Of a DNA stretch of 64,000 bases, positions 10,986-22,275 are shown one piece after another. Origin of the DNA: Serripes groenlandicus. Lineage: Eukaryota > Mollusca > Bivalvia > Cardiida > Cardiidae. The translations under genes and the position numbers were made by a program. The notes beneath the pieces were generated by a model, which saw only the letters and a list, made by a program, of their open reading frames with translations, was not told the DNA's origin and did not search any database. The stretch spans positions 18,376,489-18,440,488 of the forward strand of contig JASEVX010000003.1 of assembly GCA_031761405.1 (NCBI GenBank), read 5' to 3'. Numbering within the stretch: position 1 is the stretch's first letter; each line of letters opens with the position of its first letter.

Positions 10986-11435
10986 ACTGATATTTCCCGC
11001 TCCTGTTTATTCAATTTTGAGAAAAGAAAATTAAAAAAAAATCTCCCGCACCATTTTCAAAAGTTAAAAAAAAAATCAAAAAAATCTTTTTTTTCCAGAT
11101 TTTTAAAGACACACACCACAAAACCAGCATCATTTAAATAGAAATAAACAGTTAATATGGTTAAATAGAACTTATAAATAATATTTATTAAGAACAAATA
11201 ATAAGTAACAAAATCCCGGACATTTCCAGCTCCGTAAATAAATTGTTTGTTTAAATATTCGAGTCATCCGCCGAATTTAAGGTGAACGTGTTCTAAATGA
11301 TAAACACAAAAATGGAAATTAATGCCAATTTATTTTAATTATTTCCGAAATGTGACCAAGTATGCAATCACAAGTTCTATCCGAAAAAAAAATCACATTG
11401 GAAAAGGAACATTTATTAATCGAGTAAATTATTTC
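10986..11435. other. No gene recognised; A/T-rich flank
   Basis: Contains A-runs and T-runs around 11030-11095 and no supported feature. It ends at the probable 3' junction of the retrotransposon. Confidence 0.4.
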
Positions 11436-11628
11436 GGAACTTCTTCTTCTTCTTTTCCGTAAATCCCACCAGTAAGTGGTGCACCGGGTTTCCCCGTAAG
11501 CGTTATTGTTTTTAGCTTGTTGACGATTATGTAAAAAAGAAATGATATAGCTGCAGTATAAAACAATGTATTGTGTCCCACACATGTAAAACACGACTGT
11601 ACACTACACAACATGTAAACAACTTCAA

Positions 11629-11661
11629 CCAGTAAGTATTGCACCGGGTTTCCCCGTAAGA
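11629..11661. repeat. Direct repeat in the LINE 3' UTR (second copy at 11469-11501)
   Basis: CCAGTAAG, TGCACCGGGTTTCCCCGTAA occurs at 11469-11501 and 11629-11661, 160 bp apart with different sequence between. It may be a duplicated 3'-end recognition segment of the LINE or two nested 3' ends. Confidence 0.6.
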
Positions 11662-11730
11662 TTAACACAATTCTACTGGTTGCGGACGGCGGACGGCCAG
11701 AGTTTTAATTATAGTTTTTGCGTAGTTTAT

Positions 11731-12870
11731 TTAGTCATTTTGGAGAGTATGCAGACGCTTGACGTGTAATCGGTAGCACAGTAGCCTCGAATATGTCTCT
11801 ATGTTCCGTGTCACAACAGGGTTGGGGGGAAGGATACCGCTTGATACGAGGACCCCACAGTCGATGATAAGGGAAGTAAGTAGTTGGCGATTGGCAAGTG
11901 TAACCCATACATCATTTCCATGATAACGTTGTATACAGTTCCTTATCCAACCGATTGGCTCACGTCTCGCAGCATCGAGTGCAGGACATCTAATTAACAT
12001 GTGACTCAGGTCTTCATCCTCCAGTCGACACATCGGGCATTTTGGATCGATTTCGTATTTGTTGAATTTGACTTTGGTTGTTTGAAGCATGTAGGTTCCT
12101 GTCAGTATTCTTGCTTTAATTATTCCCCTTTTGACGTCAGAAGTGTTAGGTTTCACGCTGTCCCATATCGGGTGCGCTCTGCCAATACGCAGTATATCAG
12201 TGTTACAATTTTGCATAGTTGACCTTTGTTCTATGTCCATACGGAGTTCATTTGACCAGTGGTTGTGTACTGCCTTTTTTGTCATTAATTTCCATTCAGA
12301 TCGTGAGATATTTGATTGAGTTAGTTTATTCACAGAAGGGAGGCGGTAATGTTTTAACGTTTGCGAAACTGTTGCGAAGAAACTGTCTGGTATATAGTCT
12401 TTGAACAGGGTTTGCCTACTAGCTACTTCACGAAGTACAGAGTTATTTCCTTTTGTGGCTGCATATATCAATGAGAGCTGCCTTTTGTGTATTTCAGCCT
12501 CTAACGGAGCTGCACCTACGAGTAGAAGAACTGCAGAACGGGATGTTCTCAGTGGCAAAGACTGGATATTCCGTAAAGTGTCTGTATGGAATTTGCTGAG
12601 CTTTGATAATTGATATTGTTTAAGGGGTAACACTTCTGTACTATATAAGAGCCTTGGGAGGACATACATTTGGTAGATACGGTAGCTTGTAGTTGGATTC
12701 AGGCCGTTGGAACCATGGACCCCAGACTTCATCAGGGAGTAGAGAGTTCTACGAGCGACACTTATTCTCTGCTCAATGTTTATGTTGTTTCCGTTTTTTG
12801 CAGAGCGAACTAATCCTAGATGTGCTGCTGTTGACTCGACCGGTAAATCGGAGGTTCCTAGGAACCAGTT
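11731..12870 (-). pseudogene. LINE C-terminal region with CCHC-type zinc knuckle
   Basis: Open frame of 333 codons from 12732 (first Met), and the same frame is open upstream to about 12870, where it overlaps the end of the RT frame. It continues the thumb/connection region of the reverse transcriptase (YQMYVLPRLLYSTEVLPL) and carries CPMC-x8-H-x4-C near 12040-11990, a typical C-terminal knuckle of non-LTR elements. The stop follows LHTLQND at 11731. It is separated from the RT frame by a single frameshift at about 12860, so it is not a separate gene. The role in active elements would be RNA binding during target-primed reverse transcription. Confidence 0.85.
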
Positions 12871-14528
12871 TGTAGATAGGGATTTGGCTGAGTTCTGGGT
12901 AATCTTGTGATGGCGATGCTTTTATTTGGGTGAATAATATATCTATGTTCCTGAGAATACGCGTAGGCTATATTTAGCATAGACTGAAATTCGCTGGGAT
13001 CTTCTGACATTAGTAGAACGTCATCGGCAACAGTCGGGCAACCCACGTATGTAATACCGATCCGTTTTCCTAGAGAATGTTGCTCGAGGTCCACTAGAAG
13101 ATTATTAATATATAGCTTGTAAAGACTGGTAGAGAGAATACCGCCCTGTCTGACGCCTTGTTTAATGGGAAAACTGTCGCTAATGTCCCCTTGCCATTTC
13201 ACCTTAGCTGAAAGTCCGGTGTACATTGAGTTTACGGTTGACCAGAGTGCTCCGGTGATACCTTGTGAGTAGAGCTTGTTTAATAGAATTTTGTGATGAA
13301 CAACATCAAATGCTTTTTGGGTGTCAAGTGTGGCAATAAATAGGGGTCTACCATTATGTTTGGCGTCAATGATTGCTTCCGATACTAGAAGTGAAGCCAT
13401 AGTTGGTGATAAGCCTTTAGTAAAGCCATATTGTAGTTCAGATTGTTTTGCATTGGCGTCGCTAATACGATTCAATAGAGCTGCCTCAAAGAGCTTTCCA
13501 AATATACTGGATACGGTTATACCACGGTAGTTGTCCATGTAGCTACTATCTTTTCCCTTCTTGTGTATAGGGTGTATCAGTCCAGACTTAAATACGTTAG
13601 GGATCTGTCTAGTTGACATAATCTTATTGAATATTTTGGTGGTACATGGTATTATTGAGTTCCCTGCATATTTGAAATGCTCAGCGGATATGTGAGATTC
13701 GTCAGGCGACTTCCCAGAATTTAGTATTCGGATACTTTGTAGTATTTCCTGTTCTGTGAACGGCTTGTTTGGTTCATTATTATTGTTGTTTATGTCTATC
13801 AGGGCTTCGTATTGTAGCTCGTTGAGGACAAATAGGTCGTGCTCGAAGTTTGGATGGTCCTTTGGTACCGCGAGGTCCTCGTAATATGCTGCGAAGGCAC
13901 TACACTGAGCGTCTGGGTCATTTAGTTCGGACCCATTAACATTCAAGGTGCATGACTTCGTTTGTTTTGAGCTCCTGGCTCTACGAATAAGCTGATGAAA
14001 CAACTTATCTGTTGGTCGTTGCATAATCTCCTGGTAGAGGTTATCTCTGGCTGTTGCAAAGTCGTGTCTCTGCTGTCGCCTCAGATTATATTTAGCTTCC
14101 TTTCGTTGGGTTGAGAGGGGATGTTCTGGATTTGGTTTTCCTGCATTTTTCCACAGATAATGGTATAGTTTACTCGTTGACATTAACTGGCGTGTCTTTG
14201 GGGATAGTTTAAAACTATGTCCTTTCAGTTTTATAACCCTGTTTGGCACAGTCTGTTTGCTTGCTTTCAGAAGAAGGCTTGTTAAAAGTTCTACTGCCTT
14301 TTCCGGATTGTGCTCAGTAATATTGGGGTCTAGCTGGTCAAGGATTGCTGATTCATAACTGTCAAAATCTGCTTTATCCAAATGAAATTTGTGGATACAT
14401 GGTAATTGTTTTTCCATGTTTAGTGCTTGCTTATCAATACAGATACCTATAGTTGTTTTGACCTGGACATGCGTAGATAGATTTAGAGCCGATTTTCCCA
14501 TAATTTCTGTGTGTTGTACCAGGCTCAT
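12858..14528 (-). pseudogene. LINE reverse transcriptase domain
   Basis: 556 codons. The N-terminal third is a charged linker after the endonuclease. The RT fingers/palm occupy roughly residues 250-500: HPIHKKGKDSSYMDNYRGI, LQYGFTKGLSPTMAS, motif A LDTQKAFDVVHH, motif B GVRQGGILS and the catalytic box VADDVLLMS at about 13040-13014. Both catalytic aspartates of ADD are present, so the domain itself looks intact. The apparent ATG start overlaps the previous frame's TGA as ATGA, but this is a frameshift scar within one ancestral reading frame rather than translational coupling. The frame ends prematurely at 12858 through a second shift. Confidence 0.92.
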
Positions 14529-14935
14529 TTCAGTTGAGAAAAAATATAGTCAATTTGTGAACTACTGCCTCCATAACCGTGGAATGTGTTGTACTCCTTC
14601 ACGTTCGGACCTATTCTGAGGTTGTGCTCCGTGGTGAACTGTTTCAGCAATTTATCGTGCGCATTTTTGCGGGATGTCAGGAGAGAACCATTAAAGTCGC
14701 CGCATATAATCATCCTATGTGTTGTTGAATACGTGTCTATAATATTATGAATAATATCCAAATTTTCTGTATACTTTTCAGTTGACGCACTACCAAATGT
14801 TGGCATATATGTATTAACAATGCATAGAGGAGTTACCGCTGTAGTAACCTCTAAAGCTTGGATTCTTTCATTACCATCTGGCAGCTTTTTAACATGTTTT
14901 GAGATTTCAGCTGGCCATAAAAGTGCTACACCTGC
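14525..14935 (-). pseudogene. LINE APE-type endonuclease fragment
   Basis: The frame is open from the truncation point at about 14935 (YAGVALLWP, then LPDGNERIQALEV and VNTYMPTFG). It includes the catalytic GDFN motif at about 14701-14690 and SSQIDYIFS before the stop. These match the C-terminal half of the AP-endonuclease domain that nicks target DNA for target-primed reverse transcription. The N-terminal half, with the other catalytic residues, is absent. The first Met at 14806 is inside the domain and is not a real start. The frame ends by a shift at 14525, continuing in the RT frame. Confidence 0.88.
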
Positions 14936-14999
14936 ATAAAAGTGCTACACTATGTTCTAATTTCGCGTTCCACTTTCGCCAAACAAGTCGTCCATAAAA

Positions 15000-15233
15000 A
15001 TGTCGGTTTTTGTGCTGTCTGCGCGAGATCAAAATAAGGCAATTATTGCAAAAACTGCCCTCGTGTTGCAGCTAAGTGATTGCTTTTCACAAGCATTTGA
15101 TAAATTGTCACACATTACAGATAAGACTTTAACGGATGCATCCATAAAACATGTTTACATTCGAGAAAATGCATCCGCTGAACCAGTTTGCATTTCTTCC
15201 ACCGATATAAAAGTTCAGACGGCGGTCGATTAA
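15000..15233 (+). CDS. Unrecognised 77-codon open frame
   Basis: Starts ATG at 15000 and stops at 15233. It is unlike the surrounding simple AT-rich DNA in having mixed, protein-like composition (for example LSARDQNKAIIAKTALVLQL). No domain, signal peptide or membrane segment is recognised. It lies 50 bp outside the truncated 5' end of the LINE and on the other strand. A GC-rich hairpin follows 34 bp later. It could be an exon, a fragment of an unrecognised transposon or chance; I cannot choose. Confidence 0.25.
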   Translation: MSVFVLSARDQNKAIIAKTALVLQLSDCFSQAFDKLSHITDKTLTDASIKHVYIRENASAEPVCISSTDIKVQTAVD

Positions 15234-15266
15234 TGGCAATATTTACATTGTGTACTGAACTTGTTG

Positions 15267-15288
15267 GAAGCCGCCAAGAGGCGGCTTC
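15267..15288. other. Perfect GC-rich hairpin
   Basis: GAAGCCGCC and GGCGGCTTC form a 9-bp stem with a 4-base AAGA loop. It is the only compact GC-rich stem in this AT-rich neighbourhood. Confidence 0.6.
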
Positions 15289-16290
15289 TTGTAGGGATGC
15301 TTAGAAATGTCGAACAAGGAGAATATTTAGACCTGCCAGCGTGACCACATATCGGGATTTCTCTTTGTCCTTACTAAGTACATTAATTTAAGATGATGAC
15401 TTTTAAAACATCCCTTTTACTCACTATATACATGTATGTAATTGAATGTATGTACATTTTTATTTAATCGAAATTCATACTGTATCTAGTCTAGACAGTA
15501 AAATAGAAAACCCTTCTATTGAATTGGTAAATGTAGTCTGGTTCCTTATGATATATTACGCAGTAATTAGACGAAGAAGCCACGTCCCGTATTCACTAAA
15601 CTTTTCAATTTAGATTTTTGACTAAATCTAAATCTTAATATTTAGTCCACGTTTTAGATTTAATCCGTATTTTCCAACGCGTTTTAAACTGATCTCAATT
15701 TGGTCTAGTTTGTTAATATCGTAAGCGGCCGCGCGGCGACTCTGGTTCCCGAATCAAGTTAGGAGCTAGAATAAAAGACAGTACCATTCATCTATAGTCT
15801 ATTTATAGATTTTCATTCTTATCGTAATTGCACATACATTTTTCATTTGCTTTGCTTTTAATAATCTGACTTTCATGTTCAGTACAGACTTGATTTAAAG
15901 TTAACTTTGAGTACAATTGTCATCAAAAAATGACATGAAAAAATTTAAACCACAGAAATATCTGTTTCAAGATTAATTTTTTTTTTTGCTGTTGCAGTTA
16001 CACATTTCATGAATATCGCGGTAAATACGTTATCGGTGTATATTGCCTAGCCGTCAACATGTTTTATCACGGATAATATGTGAACATCCAGAAAACTTAA
16101 ATGAAATGAAATCTTCTGGTTTTAACAAACAAAGTGTGATCGGATTAACTGAACTGTATTTAACTTGTCACTGTAAATGTAGACAGCATTTCAACTCTCA
16201 TATCAACTGGTAAATTTACAGTTTGAGAAATAAATTCAAGTAAATTTCAATGCACTGGTTTAACGATTTCAAAAAATTTGAAACTAGTTC
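15289..16290. other. No gene recognised
   Basis: AT-rich. A run of overlapping TTTAGATTTTTGACTAAATC-type inverted words occurs at 15605-15690, of unclear origin. Confidence 0.4.
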
Positions 16291-16293
16291 CTA

Positions 16294-16470
16294 TGTTAAG
16301 CCTTTCCCACGTACAACAGATATGTAGCACATTAAGTACACATTGGAACATCTTGCTAAATGAAGGTATAATTTATGGACATAAAGTAGAAAACATTGTA
16401 GCAAAAGGATAAACTTCTCGTGATCAAATTCTCTTTTTGTCACAATGTTTTCAAAAGTCGCTGCAGCTCT
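16294..16470. mobile_element. TTAA-hairpin MITE, right end lost
   Basis: TTAAGCCTTTCCCACGTACA at the left, a central palindrome (TGTAGCAAAAGGATAAACTT against CTCTTTTTGTCACAATG), then AGTCGCTGCAGCTC where the element stops. Confidence 0.7.
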
Positions 16471-16593
16471 TGTCAGTCTTTCGGATTACGTGTACATTGA
16501 AATACGTTTCCTTGATTTTTCTGAATGCTAATCACGACACGAGTTCACATCAGTTTCGTCAAGTCGAGATTGTTCGTGTGTAACCCGAGAGCT

Positions 16594-16985
16594 TTAATTT
16601 TCAATTGCTCAATTTGCCACAATAATTTCAACTCTTTTCAATTATCTTACCATCATTTATAGAGATTTTCTATGTGTTGTACTTGATGATTTTAATTTTC
16701 AATTGCTCAATTTTCCACAATAATTTCAACTCTTTTCAATTATCTTACTATCATTTATAGAGATTTTCTATGTGTTGTACTTGATGATTTTAAAGTCTGT
16801 CAGGGTAAACATCATTGAAATCACTGTGGCAAATGGAGAAATTGCTCATAATGAGCAATATCTGCATTTGCCACAATAATTTCAACACTTTTCAATTATC
16901 ATACGATCATTTATAGAGTTTTTTTACTTGATAGTTTCAAAGTCGTCTACTGCAGATTTGTTTTATATTGGAAACCCTTATCCAC
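16594..16985. mobile_element. TTAA-hairpin MITE with internal tandem duplication
   Basis: The segment TTTTCAATTGCTCAATTTGCC through TGTACTTGATGATTTT is repeated in tandem at 16594-16693 and 16694-16795. It is followed by a more complete copy with a central palindrome and the right end GTCTACTGCAGATTTG then ATTGGAAACCCTTA. Confidence 0.65.
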
Positions 16986-18450
16986 TATCATGACTTACCG
17001 ATACAAACGAAAAACAGATTTTCTGTGTGTCAGCATTATTTGATAAAACATTATCATAACAGGGGGGTGTGTTCAATACAAATAGTTGATTGTTTTTGGT
17101 ACTAATTTAAATTTATCATAACCTCTTGTCCATTTATCTTTAGTATTATATGTCACTTTTCATGATCAGTTTAACTCTAAAGTATCTTATTCACTTAAAA
17201 CACAGACCCTGCCAGGTTAAATATCCTACATAAAACTTATATCTTCAATAACCGATATCAGCATTACTGACTACAGAATAAATTGTTCTAATGTTTGTGG
17301 ATTTAAATGATCTTTTTTTCTTATTTCTTCATGTGAAACGAACTATTGCGGTTTCTCTTTGATGCTTTGCATCAAACATCCGTCTTGTATAACCTTTTAA
17401 ATCATTTTCAAGTCATGTCTGGATCTACCATCTATTCCATTCAGTGCATTAAATAAATATTAAACTGGCAGACAGTTATTTAGCACTTGTCGATCTGTTA
17501 TTCTGTTCAAGAGCATAGAATTTTTGAAAACTTTAAAACCCCGAACGCAATGCCATTTTAGGGGCCTTTATTGCTGATAGTCCAGTCAGAACTTACTTGA
17601 ACATCAAACTAATTGAAACAGATATGGTTTATTAAATAAAATTAAGTTTATAGAATATATAACAACATATTAAAAATCCACAAAAATCTACGCAGCCATA
17701 ACTGAAATAAATGACTTTGAAGAAATAAGAATATGTGCTCATGTTGGGTACTCACCGTACTTTGATCTATACACCAAGCTTTAACTGATTTTTAATGGAT
17801 CAAGTTCATGAGAATTGCAAAATGAATCATTAAAATGGATTTTTGTTTTAAAGGAGCTCATAATCAATAGCTTTTGTTGTAATAACATCAAACCAGCATT
17901 TTAATACTTCAAAGATAGCAGTATACCTTTAGAAATTATTAAAAGCAGTATGATTTTCAACACTTTGATCCAAGCTTCTGTATAACCCAAGATGGATTAG
18001 TCTGCAAAACAAATTTCAACAGATTAACACAAAACAATCAATGATATGAGGTAAGTGTTTATAATTTGTTCACAATAATTGCTGAAGGAAATATTAATAT
18101 TCTTGTCAATGGTACATTGGATACTTTTAAAAGTATCGTATGTGGTTATACTATTGGAGTATTCAATGGGTTTCCATGAATACTGTTACACCCTTAACTG
18201 TGTTATTAAATATTAATGATATTTAATGATTATCTATAATAGTTTTATAATAGTTATAAGAATGTCTCTAAAACACACAAAAACATACATATGTATGCTC
18301 ATGTGCGAAGAACATTCATAGCAAAATTACTAATCTCTATTTGTTTGTTTGTTAAGATGTTTTACGCCATTTTCAACAATTATTCCTAATACTTAGCTTA
18401 CAACCCTGAGTGAGAGGGAAAGCCATCATTACCATTTATAAAGTATTTGG
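16986..18450. other. No gene recognised
   Basis: About 1.5 kb of AT-rich sequence without a credible frame, repeat boundary or RNA structure. Confidence 0.45.
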
Positions 18451-18455
18451 TATGA

Positions 18456-18524
18456 CACAGCCGGGGATTGAACCGGCGCGTCCTGTACCTTGGGCATACA
18501 CTGTACCATTACACCACACATGTA
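18456..18524 (-). repeat. tRNA-like sequence (SINE head or tRNA pseudogene)
   Basis: Minus strand shows A-box-like TGGTGTAATGGTACA, a 5-bp anticodon-type stem TGTAT/GTACA around loop GCCCAAG, and a perfect T-arm GCCGG-TTCAATC-CCGGC. The acceptor arm does not pair, so it is not a functional tRNA. Confidence 0.55.
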
Positions 18525-18879
18525 ACATATTGTTGCGTAATCTGCCTTGCCAGAATGAAACTTGAGAATAATTAATATGTTGTGTATTATACATCTGTCT
18601 GTTTGTCCATCTGTCTGTGGGTAGTGGTTAGAGCATTCACATCTGAAGCGAAAGAAAGCATCGGGTTTTGACAAAATAATATGAATACATGTATATCAGA
18701 AATTGTTCAATTTTCTAATATGTTTTCCAACTGTCTATTTTAGCAAAACATGTTATGTTCTGGATGTTAACTATTTTCCTCATTTGTTGTCAAAGCAGAA
18801 ATATCTATATCCTAGCAGGTAAGAGATTATGCTGTCCACATATTTCCAGTCATTCCTTTTTTATCCTTTAGTCTTCTGC

Positions 18880-18919
18880 TTCAGATTTGTTGACGTGGGA
18901 AAGGGTTAAAACCCAAGAT
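18880..18919. mobile_element. TTAA-hairpin MITE, right terminal fragment
   Basis: TCTTCTGCTTCAGATTTGTT then ACGTGGGAAAGGGTTAA; nothing recognisable of the rest. Confidence 0.55.
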
Positions 18920-19096
18920 GCCATTTTTTTTTTGAAACACTTTTATTTTTATTTCAACAGTATTTCAAGTTCACAGCGTGTCGCTGCCTTCGTAATTCAC
19001 CGAAACCGTCATCCTGACCTTGATCCCTGAGTGCGTATGTTATGTTTACCCACAAGTCTATGCTGCAAGGAGGATAGACAGGAATCAGTCCCTAAA

Positions 19097-19316
19097 GTGA
19101 ACCCATTCCCACTTACACCAAATTTGCAGCAGACAATTTTAAACATATTTAGGCAAAAAATACGAAAATTCTCTATAAGTACAAATAATTGAATAGTTGA
19201 AATACGAGTTTTGAACACATTATTACAAAAGAAGAAAATTTTCATTTTTTTTTGCCAGATGTTTTCATAGGTGTCTATTACAGATTTGTTGAGATGTGGG
19301 AATTGATAAAAGTTAC
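19097..19316. mobile_element. TTAA-hairpin MITE, degenerate
   Basis: CCCATTCCCACTTACACC, TTTGCAGCAGACAATTTT and ATTACAGATTTGTTGAGATG are recognisable. The central palindrome is partly eroded. Confidence 0.6.
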
Positions 19317-19369
19317 TATTTAACCCATCTTTTCTAAACAACATTACATGTACTTGTATCAATTTAACT

Positions 19370-19600
19370 CCTAAGTGTCCCACCCATAGTTCTTTCTGAC
19401 ATCTTGCTCTGCAACAGACGACATTTGAAAACACTGTCACAATAGAATACATTGCCCAAAACAAGTAATTTCTACTTTCGCCATTTTGTTTTCAACCCTG
19501 TTAGATAACTATACTTTCATTTATAGAAAGTTTCCATACTTTTGCGAAGATGTTTTCAAAGTCGTCCGCTTCAGATCTTCTGTTAGTGGTAAAGGGTTAA
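19370..19600. mobile_element. TTAA-hairpin MITE, degenerate left end
   Basis: AACAGACGACATTTGAAAAC, the central part and the right end GTCGTCCGCTTCAGATCTTC then GTGGTAAAGGGTTAA are present. Confidence 0.65.
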
Positions 19601-19889
19601 CATTTTTCGTGCATTGTCCTTTCTTTTCCATATATGTATACAGGGGCATCGATTTTTTTACGACTGACAAGGTTATTCCCTTTAAAATTCTTTTCAGAGC
19701 TTTCGTTAGATAATAATGATTTCCTCTCTAATTTAGGGCCCCCTAGGTTTTTTTACTCCCTACAATGTCACGGTTGTATTATTTACTTTCAAAGACACTG
19801 GTTATTTAAATAGCAGGCTAAACTTGAAATTGATAGCAAAACAAATAATGAGCGTATACAAATCAGTGAAAAGGACGCTACTCGAGAAC

Positions 19890-20065
19890 ACGCTAGGTGC
19901 CCTTTCCCAATGGCTGGAACGCCCACTCATAAAGACAAAAATATGGAACATCTCTATAAATAAAAGTACAGTTTTTGAATATATAATTTTGAAAACATCA
20001 AGGCAAAAGGATAAATTGCTTGTTATGAGCAATTTGTCTTTTTGCAACAATGTTTGCAAAAGTCA
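19890..20065. mobile_element. TTAA-hairpin MITE, partial
   Basis: GTGCCCTTTCCCAATGG, then the central palindrome AAAGGATAAATTGCTTGTTA with its mirror at 20023-20045. The right end is absent. Confidence 0.55.
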
Positions 20066-20147
20066 AAAGGACATGCAATCTTGGAACAACCATTCGTCTT
20101 TACCAACAAATCATGCAAGCCTGAGCCAATATTGGTTGACAAAATGT

Positions 20148-20372
20148 TTAACCTTTTCTAACATGCAGATGCATTTGAGAAATTTACATCACACAAAATG
20201 TGAAAACCCTCTGGCAAAAGTAGAAATTGCACATAGTGAACAATTTCTCATTATGCCACAATGTTTTCATTTCCATTGAATATTTAACTTTCATTTATAG
20301 CGATGTTCCACATTTTCCTCAGATGTTTTCAAAATCGTTTGCCGCAGATTTTTTGTATATAGGAAAGGGTTA
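20148..20372. mobile_element. TTAA-hairpin MITE, near full-length
   Basis: TTTAACCTTTTCTAACATGC to ATATAGGAAAGGGTTAG, with the central palindrome (GGCAAAAGTAGAAATTGCAC) and TTGCCGCAGATTTT. Confidence 0.75.
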
Positions 20373-20701
20373 GGAATTATTGAGCAAAGGATAGGAAAAA
20401 ATTGATAAAACAGATATTTCAATTCAATTATTTTAAGTATTCACCAGTAATTTTCTACCAATTATAGTTTAAAACACGTTTGTTTGATATCAAAAACAGC
20501 AATCTTAAAAACACGTTGCTTTCTATACAAATGTTAATCTTTGAGGGGGTCTTCTTTTGTCAGTCAAGCTGAAAACATTGTATACAACATAGGAGAAATT
20601 GTCTGATGAGTTACTGTAAATAAAGAAAAGTCGAGTCTGCTGTGAAAGGGCTCTAAATCTTGCATCTGTGAAAATCCAAGACTTAAGACAGAGAGCTAGA
20701 T

Positions 20702-20872
20702 AGTAACCCTTTCCATCTTGACATCTAGACAAAAGTACGGAATATCTCTATAAATAAATGTATGATTTTTGAAAGAAGTTTTGAGCAATTTCTTCTTTTG
20801 CCAGAATGTTTTTAAAAATCGTCTTCTGCTGCAGATGCGTCAGAGTGTGTATATATGTGGGAAAAAGTTAAG
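20702..20872. mobile_element. TTAA-hairpin MITE, internally deleted
   Basis: GTAACCCTTTCCATCTTGAC to ATGTGGGAAAAAGTTAA. The right subterminal block is of the GCAGATGCGTCAGAG variant. The left half of the central palindrome is missing. Confidence 0.7.
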
Positions 20873-20926
20873 CAGGAGTAAAGAGAACGTTTTGAAAGAA
20901 TATCATTGTTTTGGCTTAACATACAT

Positions 20927-21001
20927 AACCCTATGTCGTGGGTACGCAAAATAACTGTCTTAGTCAGACGATTTTTTTTTAAATACCCACAACATAGGGT
21001 T
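20927..21001. repeat. Inverted repeat, 18-bp arms
   Basis: AACCCTATGTCGTGGGTA at 20927 faces TACCCACAACATAGGGTT ending at 21001, with one mismatch and a 39-bp loop containing a T-run. Family unknown. Confidence 0.6.
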
Positions 21002-21264
21002 TGAGAGTCGTCAAAGGAGGTTTGAGATTGAAATACATTGTACAAGCGTTATCTAGAGCTCTGATAGGATGGACTATACATTTTCACAATTTCATCCGAG
21101 TCCTCCCTGTTCTGCTACATCAAGATGAGCAATTATAAGCTCACCAAAGTAGTCTCTCAAAAGGTCAACTCTGTGGAGCAAATAGCAACCTCTATAGAAC
21201 CACATTCTCCATATTCTTACAAAAAGCAAACAGTAATTATTCAAACAAATCAGGTTATTTTGGG

Positions 21265-21370
21265 GGAATAGAGTGGAAAACATTGCACGAAAGAAGACAT
21301 TTGATCATCATTAGCAATTTCTCCATTTCCCATATTGTTTTCCTAAATTGTCAGTATTCAGATGACTCGA
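21265..21370. mobile_element. TTAA-hairpin MITE, central fragment
   Basis: GTGGAAAACATTGCACGAAA and TTAGCAATTTCTCCATTTCC match the central palindrome. No termini. Confidence 0.45.
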
Positions 21371-21791
21371 AAAATTATTTTATTCGGAGAATGTTTAAAC
21401 CTCTTTTAAAAAGAGCAACACCTCTTTAGAACGGCTGTACATCTTTAACCCTTTCCAACATAAAAACGCTTTCTGACGCCTCTGCAGCAGATGAATTGTT
21501 TCCCTTTTGCTATAGTGTTCTCAACCCCTTTCAGTAATTATACCTACATTTATAGAGCTTTCCTTAGAAAAGTGATTCTATTCGGAGAATGTTTAAATCT
21601 CTTAAGAGCAACGCCTCTTTAGAACGGCTGTACATCTTTAACCTTTGCCCACATACAAACGCTTTCTGAAGCCTCTGCAGCAAATGACAATTTCAGTAAT
21701 TATACCTTCATTTATAGAGCTTTCCTTAGAAATTTCCTAGATACTTTCAAAGTTGTCTGCTGCAGATTTGTTGTATGTGGGAAAGGGCTAA
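21371..21791. mobile_element. Two TTAA-hairpin MITE copies inside a 190-bp tandem duplication
   Basis: ATTCGGAGAATGTTTAAA... and CCTCTTTAGAACGGCTGTAC occur at about 21390 and 21580, each followed by CATCTTTAACC(C)TTT and the subterminal CGCTTTCTGACGCC-type block. The flank and MITE left part were therefore duplicated together. The last copy ends TGTGGGAAAGGGCTAA at 21791. Confidence 0.65.
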
Positions 21792-22094
21792 CTTGCCTCT
21801 GTATGGTGTTGATCTAGGGAGTGGGAACTGTATGTTTCTATGACAAATATGAGGTGCTGCCCAGCTCTTTTACCTTGATGTGATACCAACATACAATACA
21901 ATACAGAAGCAACAAGACCCCTTTTGCCATGATAGGGCTAAAACGTAATGAACTTCACCTCAATGAAAAATGAATGCCTTTCATACTTAAATATAGATAA
22001 TGCTATCTTCTTTAAATCCCCATTGTAGGGCACACACACAAAATCATATTTAGACTTAATGGCACAAGTTTTAACCATTTCCCACATATTTATC

Positions 22095-22275
22095 ACTGTT
22101 GAAGACAGCGGTGCAGAGGTAGAGCGTCGGCCTCTCGTGTCAAAGGTCCCTGGTTTGAGTCCCGTGATGAGCGGGTTCTGACTTTGGATTTTTCCATACT
22201 GGTTAAGTCTCAAGGAAGCAGACATCGAGAGTGATTAATCTAAGCAAAAGGCTTGTTTCGCAATCGATATAAAAT
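22095..22275 (+). mobile_element. tRNA-derived SINE with A-rich tail
   Basis: A-box-like AGAGGTAGAGCGTCGG and B-box-like GGTTTGAGTCCCG lie about 35 bp apart. A body containing GTCTCAAGGAAGCAGACATC follows, and the tail is ATAAAATAAATAAG. The head resembles a tRNA but has no paired acceptor arm. The family is not named. Confidence 0.6.

Larger units (their letters stand above)
11437..14935 (-). mobile_element. Non-LTR retrotransposon (LINE), 5' truncated, minus strand
   Basis: In minus-strand order the element contains the second half of an APE-type endonuclease, a reverse transcriptase and a C-terminal zinc-knuckle region, then a 3' UTR of about 290 bp. The 3' end probably lies at the GAAGAAGAAGAAG run (plus-strand 11437-11456). 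At the 5' end the frame starts inside the endonuclease at about 14935, where ATAAAAGTGCTACAC occurs twice about 18 bp apart, suggesting a truncation joint at microhomology. No ORF1 or endonuclease N-terminus remains. The protein layout fits the I/Jockey-like LINE groups; the exact clade is not settled. Two frameshifts make it inactive. Confidence 0.88.

Noticed and set aside
14525..14528. ATGA start-stop overlap as coupled translation of two LINE ORFs
   Set aside because: The junction falls within a single conserved protein region (end of endonuclease to linker), so it is a frameshift in a dead copy.
18429..18674. 81-codon minus-strand gene
   Set aside because: It runs through a tRNA-like sequence and has no motif.
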